From Saccoglossus kowalevskii (lineage: Eukaryota; Hemichordata; Enteropneusta; Harrimaniidae): DNA of 49,523 bases. The translations under genes and the position numbers were made by a program. The stretch spans positions 1 to 49,523 of the forward strand of contig NW_003137056.1 in NCBI RefSeq assembly GCF_000003605.2. Reading direction: 5' to 3'. How positions within the stretch are numbered: the stretch's first letter is position 1; the number at the start of each line of letters is the position of its first letter. The notes below the pieces were generated by a model. The model worked only from the letters and a program-made list of their open reading frames with translations, made no database searches and was not told where the DNA came from. This document shows, one piece after another, positions 1 to 9,110 of this stretch.

Positions 1-250
1 TCTGGCTGGGGTTTGGGAGATTCAACAAAAGAGTTGGCGGTCCGGGTTTCGTGAGTGGAATAAAGCCAAAGAGTTAAAGGTCAGTAATGTGAGTTAGATC
101 TATCACTAAAGAGTTCGGGGTCAGGTTAGATGCTTCCGGTTAATCAAAAGAGTTAAAGGTCAGGTTATAACAATTGATGTAAAACAAAAGAGTTAGCGGT
201 CAGGTTAGTCAGATGGTACAAAACAAAAGAGTTAGCGGTCAGGTTAGTGT
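1..250 (+). repeat. Degenerate monomers at the left end
   Basis: Six diverged monomers lead into the regular array. AAAGAGTT recurs at 28, 68, 108, 147, 187 and 226, that is, at 39-40 bp spacing, each time followed a few bases later by GGTC. The other half of the unit, normally GTGTTTGTGACGT, is almost unrecognisable in the first five units. Divergence falls from left to right, so this may be the array edge. No unique flanking sequence is present to prove it. Confidence 0.8.
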
Positions 251-439
251 TTGTGACGTAAAACAAAAGAGTTAGCGGTCAGGTTAGTGTTTGTGACGTA
301 AAACAAAAGAGTTAGCGGTCAGGTTAGTGTTTGTGACATAAAACAAAAGAGTTAGCGGTCAGGTTAGGGTTTGTGACGTAAAACAAAAGAGTTAGCGGTC
401 AGGTTAGTGTTTGTGACGTAAAACAAAAGAGTTAGCGGT
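251..439 (+). repeat. Regular 40-bp monomers
   Basis: Near-identical canonical monomers, with one D-type copy near 346 and one G-type copy near 367. This short clean stretch separates the degenerate left end from the divergent patch that follows. Nothing else is visible in it. Confidence 0.9.
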
Positions 440-735
440 CAGGTTAGTGACGTAAAACAAAAAAGTTAGCGGTCACGTTAGTGTTTGTGACTTAAAACAA
501 AAGAGTTAGCGGTCAGGTTAGTGTTTGTGATGTAAAATAAAAGAGTTAGCGGTCACGTTAGTGACTGTGAACAAAAAAGTTAGCGGTCACGTTAGTGTTT
601 GTGATGGAAAACTAAAGAGTTAGCGATCGCGTTAGTGTTTGTGACTTAAAACAAAACAATTACCATTCACGTTAGTGTTTGTGACGTACCACCTGCCAAT
701 TAGCGGGCCCGTTAGTGTTTGTGACGTAAAACAAG
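440..735 (+). repeat. Divergent patch with GGTCACG monomers
   Basis: Monomers here carry GGTCACG in place of GGTCAGG (near 471, 551, 583). The AAAACAAAAGAGTTAGC segment is heavily substituted, for example ACCACCTGCCAATTAGCGG near 688-707 with GGGCCCG after it. GTTAGTGTTTGTGAC stays intact throughout. An AACTAAAG variant at 610 recurs at 22911, 30372 and 48840. Probably an older, unhomogenised segment. Confidence 0.8.
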
Positions 736-2200
736 AGTTAGCGGTCAGGTTAGTGTTTGTGACGTAAAACAAAAGAGTTAGCGGTCAGGTTAGGGTTTGT
801 GACGTAAAACAAAAGAGTTAGCGGTCAGGTTAGTGTTTGTGACGTAAAACAAAAGAGTTAGCGGTCAGGTTAGTGACGTAAAACAAAAGAGTTAGCGGTC
901 AGGTTAGTGTTTGTGACGTAAAACAAAAGAGTTAGCGGTCAGGTTAGTGTTTGTGATGTAAAACAAAAGAGTTAGCGGTCAGGTTAGTGTTTGTGATGTA
1001 AAATAAAAGAGTTAGCGGTCAGGTTAGTGACGTAAAACAAAAAAGTTAGCGGTCAGGTTAGTGTTTGTGATGTAAAACAAAAGAGTTAGCGGTCAGGTTA
1101 GTGTTTGTGACGTAAAACAAAAGAGTTAGCGGTCAGGTTAGTGTTTGTGACGTAAAACAAAAGAGTTAGCGGTCAGGTTAGGGTTTGTGACGTAAAACAA
1201 AAGAGTTAGCGGTCAGGTTAGTGTTTGTGACGTAAAACAAAAGAGTTAGCGGTCAGGTTAGTGTTTGTGACGTAAAACAAAAGAGTTAGCGGTCAGGTTA
1301 GTGTTTGTGACGTAAAACAAAAGAGTTAGCGGTCAGGTTAGTGTTTGTGACGTAAAACAAAAGAGTTAGCGGTCAGGTTAGTGTTTGTGACGTAAAACAA
1401 AAGAGTTAGCGGTCAGGTTAGTGACGTAAAATAAAAGAGTTAGCGGTCAGGTTTAGTGTTTGTGACGTAAAACAAGAGTTAGCGGTCAGGTTAGTGTTTG
1501 TGACGTAAAACAAAAGAGTTAGCGGTCAGGTTAGGGTTTGTGACGTAAAACAAAAGAGTTAGCGGTCAGGTTAGTGTTTGTGACGTAAAACAAAAGAGTT
1601 AGCGGTCAGGTTAGTGACGTAAAACAAAAGAGTTAGCGGTCAGGTTAGTGTTTGTGACGTAAAACAAAAGAGTTAGCGGTCAGGTTAGTGTTTGTGATGT
1701 AAAACAAAAGAGTTAGCGGTCAGGTTAGTGTTTGTGATGTAAAATAAAAGAGTTAGCGGTCAGGTTAGTGACGTAAAACAAAAAAGTTAGCGGTCAGGTT
1801 AGTGTTTGTGATGTAAAACAAAAGAGTTAGCGATCAGGTTAGTGTTTGTGACGTAAAACAAAAGAGTAAGCGGTCAGGTTAGTGTTTGTGACGTAAAACA
1901 AAAGAGTTAGCGGTCAGGTTAGGGTTTGTGACGTAAAACAAAAGAGTTAGCGGTCAGGTTAGTGTTTGTGACGTAAAACAAAAGAGTTAGCGGTCAGGTT
2001 AGTGTTTGTGACGTAAAACAAAAGAGTTAGCGGTCAGGTTAGTGTTTGTGACGTAAAACAAAAGAGTTAGCGGTCAGGTTAGTGTTTGTGACGTAAAACA
2101 AAAGAGTTAGCGGTCAGGTTAGTGTTTGTGACGTAAAACAAAAGAGTTAGCGGTCAGGTTAGTGTTTGTGACGTAAAACAAAAGAGTTAGCGGTCAGGTT
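720..2200 (+). repeat. Tandem duplication of a 741-bp cassette
   Basis: The series R-C-G-C-S-C-T-Tu-Sa-T-C-C-G occurs twice in tandem. Markers match at a constant 741-bp offset: R at 731 and 1472, S at 873 and 1614, Sa at 1027 and 1768, and the second G at 1181 and 1922. The second copy then has a longer run of canonical monomers before the next short monomer (near 2282). The same cassette, lightly altered, recurs near 8190, 13460, 20470, 36430 and 37320, so it is one of the main building blocks of the array. Confidence 0.9.
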
Positions 2201-3236
2201 AGTGTTTGTGACGTAAAACAAAAGAGTTAGCGGTCAGGTTAGTGTTTGTGACGTAAAACAAAAGAGTTAGCGGTCAGGTTAGTGACGTAAAACAAAACAG
2301 TTAGCGGTCAGGTTAGTGTTTGTGATGTAAAACAAAAGAGTTAGCGGTCAGGTTAGTGACGTAAAACAAAAGAGTTAGCGGTCAGGTTAGTGTTTGTGAC
2401 GTAAAACAAAAGAGTTAGCGGTCAGGTTAGTGTTTGTGACGTAAAACAAAAGAGTTAGCGGTCAGGTTAGTGTTTGTGACGTAAAACAAAAGAGTTAGCG
2501 GTCAGGTTAGTGTTTGTGACGTAAAACAAAAGAGTTAGCGGTCAGGTTAGTGTTTGTGACGTAAAACAAAAGAGTTAGCGGTCAGGTTAGTGACGTAAAA
2601 CAAAAAGAGTTAGCGGTCAGGTTAGTGTTTGTGACGTAAAACAAAAGAGTTAGCGGTCAGGTTAGTGTTTGTGACGTAAAACAAGAGTTAGCGGTCAGGT
2701 TAGTGTTTGTGATGTAAAACAAAAGAGTTAGCGGTCAGGTTAGTGTTTGTGACGTAAAACAAAAGAGTTAGCGGTCAGGTTAGTGTTTGTGATGTAAAAC
2801 AAAAGAGTTAGCGGTCAGGTTAGTGTTTGTGACGTAAAACAAAAGAGTTAGCAGTCAGGTTAGTGTTTGTGACGTAAAACAAAAGAGTTAGCGGTCAGGT
2901 TAGTGTTTGTGACGTAAAACAAAAGAGTTAGCGGTCAGGTTAGTGACGTAAAACAAAAGAGTTAGCGGTCAGGTTAGTGTTTGTGATGTAAAACAAAAGA
3001 GTTAGCGGTCAGGTTAGTGACGTAAAACAAAAGAGTTAGCGGTCAGGTTAGTGTTTGTGACGTAAAACAAAAGAGTTAGCGGTCAGGTTAGTGTTTGTGA
3101 CGTAAAACAAAAGAGTTAGCGGTCAGGTTAGTGTTTGTGACGTAAAACAAAAGAGTTAGCGGTCAGGTTAGTGTTTGTGACGTAAAACAAAAGAGTTAGC
3201 GGTCAGGTTAGTGTTTGTGACGTAAAACAAAAGAAT
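2201..3236 (+). repeat. Canonical runs leading to an S-T-S-C5-F block
   Basis: Mostly exact 40-bp monomers with short monomers near 2282, 2357 and 2590. From 2943 the order S, T, S, five C, then F (GAATTAGC near 3233) matches blocks starting at 11976, 17632, 26374, 31519, 35334 and 38566. In those copies F is followed by two C and an N monomer. Here that continuation is replaced by diverged sequence. Confidence 0.85.
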
Positions 3237-3640
3237 TAGCGGTCAGGTTTGTGTTTGTGACATAAAACAAAAGAGTTCGCGGTCAGGTTAGTGTTTGAGA
3301 CCTAAAGCAAAAGAGTTCGCGGTCAGGTTAGTGTTTGTGACGTAAAGCATAAGAGTTCGCGTTCAGGTTAGTGATGTAAACCAAAAGAGTTAGCGGTCAG
3401 GTTAGTGTTTGTGACGTAAAACAAAAGAGTTAGCGGTCAGGTTAGTGTTTGAGACCTAAAGCGAAAGAGTTAGCGGTCAGGTTAGTGTTAGTGAACTAAA
3501 GCAAAAGCGTTAGCGTTCAGGTTCGTGTCGTAAAACAAAAAAGTTAGCGGTCGCGGTCATGTTTGTGTTGTAAAACAAAAGAGTTAGCGTTCAGGTTCAG
3601 GTTTGTGACCTAAAACAAAAGAATAAGCGGTCAGGTTAGT
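3237..3640 (+). repeat. Divergent patch with GAGACCTAAAGC monomers
   Basis: Substitutions accumulate: GAGTTCGCGG replaces GAGTTAGCGG in successive monomers, and GAGACCTAAAGC occurs near 3297 and again near 3450. Local losses and gains appear near 3525-3600. Regular monomers resume after 3640. The repeated rare variant shows that the diverged monomers were themselves duplicated once. Confidence 0.8.
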
Positions 3641-4860
3641 GTTTGTGACGTAAAACAAAAGAGTTAGCGGTCAGGTTAGGGTTTGTGACGTAAAACAAAA
3701 GAGTTAGCGGTCAGGTTAGTGTTTGTGACGTAAAACAAAAGAGTTAGCGGTCAGGTTAGTGTTTGTGACGTAAAACAAAAGAGTTAGCGGTCAGGTTAGT
3801 GTTTGTGACGTAAAACAAAAGAGTTAGCGGTCAGGTTAGTGTTTGTGACGTAAAACAAAAGAGTTAGCGGTCAGGTTAGTGTTTGTGACGTAAAACAAAA
3901 GAGTTAGCGGTCAGGTTAGTGTTTGTGACGTAAAACAAAAGAGTTAGCGGTCAGGTTAGTGTTTGTGACGTAAAACAAAAGAGCGGTCAGGTTAGTGTTT
4001 GTGACGTAAAACAAAAGAGTTAGCGGTCAGGTTAGTGTTTGTGACGTAAAACAAAAGAGTTAGCGGTCAGGTTAGTGTTTGTGACGTAAAACAAAAGAGT
4101 TAGCGGTCAGGTTAGTGTTTGTGACGTAAAATAAAAGAGTCAGCGGTCAGGTTAGTGTTTGTGACGTAAAACAAAAGAGTTAGCGGTCAGGTTAGTGTTT
4201 GTGACGTAAAACAAAAGAGTTAGCGGTCAGGTTAGTGTTTGTGACGTAAAACAAAAGAGTTAGCGGTCAGGTTAGTGACGTAAAACAAAAGAGTTAGCGG
4301 TCAGGTTAGTGTTTGTGACGTAAAACAAAAGAGTTAGCGGTCAGGTTAGTGTTTGTGACGTAAAACAAAAGAGTTAGCGGTCAGGTTAGTGTTTGTGATG
4401 TAAAACAAAAGAGTTAGCGGTCAGGTTAGTGTTTGTGACGTAAAACAAAAGAGTTAGCGGTCAGGTTAGTGTTTGTGACGTAAAACAAAAGAGTTAGCGG
4501 TCAGGTTAGTGTTTGTGACGTAAAACAAAAGAGTTAGCGGTCAGGTTAGTGTTTGTGACGTAAAACAAAAGAGTTAGCGGTCAGGTTAGTGTTTGTGACG
4601 TAAAACAAAAGAGTTAGCGGTCAGGTTAGTGTTTGTGACGTAAAACAAAAGAGTTAGCGGTCAGGTTAGTGTTTGTGACGTAAAACAAAAGAGTTAGCGG
4701 TCAGGTTAGTGTTTGTGACGTAAAACAAAAGAGTTAGCGGTCAGGTTAGTGTTTGTGACGTAAAACAAAAGAGTTAGCGGTCAGGTTAGTGTTTGTGACG
4801 TAAAATAAAAGAGTCAGCGGTCAGGTTAGTGTTTGTGATGTAAAACAAAAGAGTTAGCGG
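3641..4860 (+). repeat. Highly homogeneous canonical stretch
   Basis: About thirty monomers, nearly all canonical, with one N monomer (AAAAGAGCGG near 3976), one S near 4274, and two monomers pairing AAAATAAAAG with GTCAGCGG (near 4128 and 4803). The low divergence means recent amplification or active homogenisation. Confidence 0.9.
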
Positions 4861-5060
4861 TCAGGTTAGTGACGTAAAACAAGAGTTAGCGGTCAGGTTA
4901 GTGACGTAAGACAAAAAAGTTAGCGGTCAGGTTAGTGTTTGTGACGTATAACAAGAGTTAGCGGTCAGGTTAGTGTTTGTGATGTAAAATAAAAGAGTTA
5001 GCGGTCACGTTAGTGTTTGTGATGTAAAAATCAAGAGTTAGCGGTCAGGTTAGTGTTTGT
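4861..5060 (+). repeat. Cluster of short and variant monomers
   Basis: Consecutive short monomers include an S that also has the R-type AA loss (near 4869) and an Sg (near 4900). A GTATAACAAGAG monomer follows (near 4947). That variant recurs at 7379, 22829, 30290 and near 45138, usually just after an Sg. A GGTCACG monomer lies near 5004. Confidence 0.8.
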
Positions 5061-7020
5061 GACGTAAAACAAAAGAGTTAGCGGTCAGGTTAGTGACGTA
5101 AAACAAAAAAGTTAGCGGTCAGGTTAGTGTTTGTGATGTAAAACAAAAGAGTTAGCGGTCAGGTTAGTGTTTGTGACGTAAAACAAAAGAGTTAGCGGTC
5201 AGGTTAGTGTTTGTGACGTAAAACAAAAGAGTTAGCGGTCAGGTTAGGGTTTGTGACGTAAAACAAAAGAGTTAGCGGTCAGGTTAGTGTTTGTGACGTA
5301 AAACAAAAGAGTTAGCGGTCAGGTTAGTGTTTGTGACGTAAAACAAAAGAGTTAGCGGTCAGGTTAGGGTTTGTGACGTAAAACAAAAGAGTTAGCGATC
5401 AGGTTAGTGTTTGTGATGTAAAACAAAAGAGTTAGCGGTCAGGTAAGTGACGTAAAATAAAAGAGTTAGCGGTCAGGTTAGTGTTTGTGACGTAAAACAA
5501 GAGTTAGCGGTCAGGTTAGTGTTTGTGATGTAAAATAAAAGAGTTAGCGGTCAGGTTAGTGACGTAAAACAAAAAAGTTAGCGGTCAGGTTAGTGTTTGT
5601 GATGTAAAACAAAAGAGTTAGCGGTCAGGTTAGTGTTTGTGACGTAAAACAAAAGAGTTAGCGGTCAGGTTAGTGTTTGTGACGTAAAACAAGAGTTAGC
5701 GGTCAGGTTAGTGTTTGTGACGTAAAACAAAAGAGTTAGCGGTCAGGTTAGGGTTTGTGACGTAAAACAAAAGAGTTAGCGATCAGGTTAGTGTTTGTGA
5801 CGTAAAACAAAAGAGTTAGCGGTCAGGTTAGGGTTTGTGACGTAAAACAAAAGAGTTAGCGGTCAGGTTAGTGTTTGTGACGTAAAACAAAAGAGTTAGC
5901 GGTCAGGTTAGTGTTTGTGACGTAAAACAAAAGAGTTAGCGGTCAGGTTAGTGTTTGTGACGTAAAACAAAAGAGTTAGCGGTCAGGTTAGTGTTTGTGA
6001 CGTAAAACAAAAGAGTTAGCGGTCAGGTTAGTGTTTGTGACGTAAAACAAAAGAGTTAGCGGTCAAGTTAGTGTTTGTGACGTAAAACAAAAGAGTTAGT
6101 GGTCAGGTTAGTGTTTGTGACGTAAAACAAAAGAGTTAGCGGTCAGGTTAGTGTTTGTGACGTAAAACAAAAGAGTTAGCGGTCAGGTTAGTGTTTGTGA
6201 CGTAAAACAAAAGAGTTAGCGGTCAGGTTAGTGTTTGTGACGTAAAACAAAAGAGCGGTCAGGTTAGTGTTTGTGACGTAAAACAAAAGAGTTAGCGGTC
6301 AGGTTAGTGTTTGTGACGTAAAACAAAAGAGTTAGCGGTCAGGTTAGTGTTTGTGACATAAAACAAAAGAGTTAGCGGTCAGGTTAGTGTTTGTGACGTA
6401 AAATAAAAGAGTTAGCGGTCAGGTTAGTGACGTAAAACAAAAGAGTTAGCGGTCAGGTTAGTGACGTAAGACAAAAAAGTTAGCGGTCAGGTTAGTGTTT
6501 GTGACGTAAAACAAAAGAGTTAGCGGTCAGGTTAGTGACGTAAAACAAAAGAGTTAGCGGTCAGGTTAGTGTTTGTGATGTAAAACAAAAGAGTTAGCGG
6601 TCAGGTTAGTGTTTGTGACGTAAAACAAAAGAGTTAGCGGTCAGGTTAGTGTTTGTGACGTAAAACAAGAGTTAGCGGTCAGGTTAGTGTTTGTGACGTA
6701 AAACAAAAGAGTTAGCGGTCAGGTTAGGGTTTGTGACGTAAAACAAAAGAGTTAGCGATCAGGTTAGTGTTTGTGACGTAAAACAAAAGAGTTAGCGGTC
6801 AGGTTAGTGACGTAAAATAAAAGAGTTAGCGGTCAGGTTAGTGTTTGTGACGTAAAACAAGAGTTAGCGGTCAGGTTAGTGTTTGTGACGTAAAACAAAA
6901 GAGTTAGCGGTCAGGTTAGTGTTTGTGACGTAAAACAAAAGAGTTAGCGGTCAGGTTAGTGTTTGTGATGTAAAACAAAAGAGTTAGCGGTCAGGTTAGT
7001 GTTTGTGACGTAAAACAAAA
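5061..7020 (+). repeat. Mosaic of R, Tu, Sa, T, G and A cassettes
   Basis: Alternating cassettes: Sa-T-C-C-G near 5094-5260, Su-R-Tu-Sa-T-C-R-C-G near 5445-5760, then a long canonical run to an N monomer at 6248. The part 6248 to about 6640 (N, C, C, D, Cu, S, Sg, C, S, T) matches 23885 onward at a constant 17,637-bp offset (N at 6248/23885, GACATA at 6355/23992). A perfect splice-donor-like CAGGTAAGT lies at 5440-5448, where GTTAGT has become GTAAGT. Confidence 0.85.
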
Positions 7021-7400
7021 GAGTTAGCGGTCATGTTAGTGTTTGTGACGTAAAACAAAAAGTTACCGGTCAGGTTAGTTGTTTTGTGACTTAAACCAAA
7101 AGAGTTACCGGTTCAGGGTTAGGGGTTTTGTGACGTAAAACAAAAGAGTTACCGATCAGGGTTAGTGTTTGTGACGTAAAACCAAAAGAGTTTAGCGGGT
7201 CAGGTTAGTGACGTAAAATAAAAAGAGTTTAGCGGTCATGTTAGTGTTTGTGACGTAAAACAAGAGTTAGCGGTCAGGTTAGGGTTTGTGACGTAAAACA
7301 AAAAGAGTTAGCGGTCACGGTGAGTGTTTTGTGACATTAAACCAAAAAAGTTAGCGGTCAGGTTAGTGTTTGGTGACGTATAACAAGAGTTAGCTGTCAG
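7021..7400 (+). repeat. Indel-rich monomers, possible low-quality consensus
   Basis: Single-base gains in homopolymers are concentrated here: TTGTTTTG, GGTTCAGGGTTAGGGGTTTTG near 7111-7131, AAACCAAAAG, GTTTAGCGGG. Such clustered homopolymer errors are unlike the substitution-only divergence at 13901-14200. They resemble uncorrected long-read consensus. A real hypermutated patch is possible but less likely. Confidence 0.65.
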
Positions 7401-8169
7401 GTTAGTGTTTGTGATGTAAAATAAAAGAGTTAGCGGTCAGGTTAGTGACGTAAAACAAAAGAGTTAGCGGTCAGGTTAGTGTTTGTGATGTAAAACAAAA
7501 GAGTTAGCGGTCAGGTTAGTGTTTGTGACGTAAAACAAAAGAGTTAGCGGTCAGGTTAGTGTTTGTGACGTAAAACAAGAGTTAGCGGTCAGGTGAGTGT
7601 TTGTGACGTAAAACAAAAGAGTTAGCGATCAGGTTAGGGTTTGTGACGTAAAACAAAAGAGTTAGCGATCAGGTTAGGGTTTGTGACGTAAAACAATAGA
7701 GTTAGCGATCAGGTTAGTGTTTGTGACGTAAAACAAAAGAGTTAGCGGTCAGGTTAGTGACGTAAAATAAAAGAGTTAGCGGTCAGGTTAGTGTTTGTGA
7801 CGTAAAACAAGAGTTAGCGGTCAGGTTAGTGTTTGTGATGTAAAATAAAAGAGTTAGCGGTCAGGTTAGTGACGTAAAACAAAAAAGTTAGCGGTCAGGT
7901 TAGTGTTTGTGATGTAAAACAAAAGAGTTAGCGGTCAGGTTAGTGTTTGTGACGTAAAACAAAAGAGTTAGCGGTCAGGTTAGTGTTTGTGACGTAAAAC
8001 AAGAGTTAGCGGTCAGGTTAGTGTTTGTGACGTAAAACAAAAGAGTTAGCGGTCAGGTTAGGGTTTGTGACGTAAAACAAAAGAGTTAGCGATCAGGTTA
8101 GTGTTTGTGACGTAAAACAAAAGAGTTAGCGGTCAGGTTAGTGACGTAAAATAAAAGAGTTAGCGGTCA
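7401..8169 (+). repeat. 384-bp-type higher-order cassettes
   Basis: The series Tu-S-T-C-R-C-GA-C-Su-R-Tu-Sa-T-C-R-C-GA-C-Su-R reads through here. The equivalent short monomers start at 7445 and 7869, 424 bp apart. This is the 384-bp ten-monomer unit of 12746-13514 plus one extra 40-bp G/A monomer. A CAGGTGAGT donor-like site occurs at 7590-7598. Confidence 0.85.
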
Positions 8170-8830
8170 GGTTAGTGTTTGTGACGTAAAACAAGAGTTA
8201 GCGGTCAGGTTAGTGTTTGTGATGTAAAACAAAAGAGTTAGCGGTCAGGTTAGGGTTTGTGACGTAAAACAAAAGAGTTAGCGGTCAGGTTAGTGTTTGT
8301 GACGTAAAACAAAAGAGTTAGCGGTCAGGTTAGTGACGTAAAACAAAAGAGTTAGCGGTCAGGTTAGTGTTTGTGACGTAAAACAAAAGAGTTAGCGGTC
8401 AGGTTAGTGTTTGTGATGTAAAACAAAAGAGTTAGCGGTCAGGTTAGTGTTTGTGATGTAAAATAAAAGAGTTAGCGGTCAGGTTAGTGACGTAAAACAA
8501 AAAAGTTAGCGGTCAGGTTAGTGTTTGTGATGTAAAACAAAAGAGTTAGCGGTCAGGTTAGTGTTTGTGACGTAAAACAAAAGAGTTAGCGGTCAGGTTA
8601 GTGTTTGTGACGTAAAACAAAAGAGTTAGCGGTCAGGTTAGTGATGTAAAACAAAAGAGTTAGCGGTCAGGTTAGTGTTTGTGACGTAAAACAAAAGAGT
8701 TAGCGGTCAGGTTAGTGTTTGTAACGTAAAACAAAAGAGTTAGCGGTCAGGTTAGTGTTTGTGACGTAAAACAAAAGAGTTAGCGGTCAGGTTAGTGTTT
8801 GTGACGTAAAACAAAAGAGTTAGCGGTCAG
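8170..8830 (+). repeat. Cassette shared with 36411-37070
   Basis: The order R-T-G-C-S-C-T-Tu-Sa-T-C-C-St-C is followed by a rare GTAACGTAAA monomer. It matches the later copy at exactly 28,241 bp offset: R at 8191/36432, St at 8641/36882, GTAACG at 8721/36962. The shared rare variants show common descent over more than half the window. Confidence 0.88.
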
Positions 8831-8865
8831 TTAGTGTTTGTGACGTAAAACACAAGAGTTAGCGG

Positions 8866-9110
8866 TCAGGTTAGTGACGTAAGACAAAAAAGTTAGCGGT
8901 CAGGTTAGTGTTTGTGACGTAAAACAAGAGTTAGCGGTCAGGTTAGTGTTTGTGATGTAAAATAAAAGAGTTAGCGGTCAGGTTAGTGACGTAAGACAAA
9001 AAAGTTAGCGGTCAGGTTAGTGTTTGTGACGTAAAACAAGAGTTAGCGGTCAGGTTAGTGTTTGTGATGTAAAATAAAAGAGTTAGCGGTCAGGTTAGTG
9101 ACGTAAAACA
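8866..9110 (+). repeat. 112-bp trimer Sg-R-Tu, two copies
   Basis: The three-monomer unit Sg (34 bp), R (38 bp), Tu (40 bp) occurs twice in tandem, with GTAAGAC at 8879 and 8991, 112 bp apart. It is followed by Sa. Elsewhere Sg-R-Tu occurs singly (near 12633, 29230, 45520), so this is a local duplication. Confidence 0.88.

Noticed and set aside
1-30. Unique flanking sequence at the window start
   Set aside because: The first bases are diverged, but the AAAGAGTT phase begins by position 28 and the remainder is too short to call unique.
25-450. CRISPR-like pattern of a conserved part alternating with a variable part at the left end
   Set aside because: The variable parts become identical within 200 bases and the pattern merges into a uniform 40-bp tandem array. 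There are no cas genes, and the scale is that of a eukaryotic satellite.
7105-7135. GGTTCAGGG resembling a Pol III B box or tRNA T-arm
   Set aside because: It arises from one-base gains in an indel-rich stretch. No A box, cloverleaf or terminator is present.
7021-7400. Insertion of a foreign element in the disturbed patches
   Set aside because: Every disturbed patch can still be aligned to the monomer. There are no terminal inverted repeats, target-site duplications or long unique inserts.
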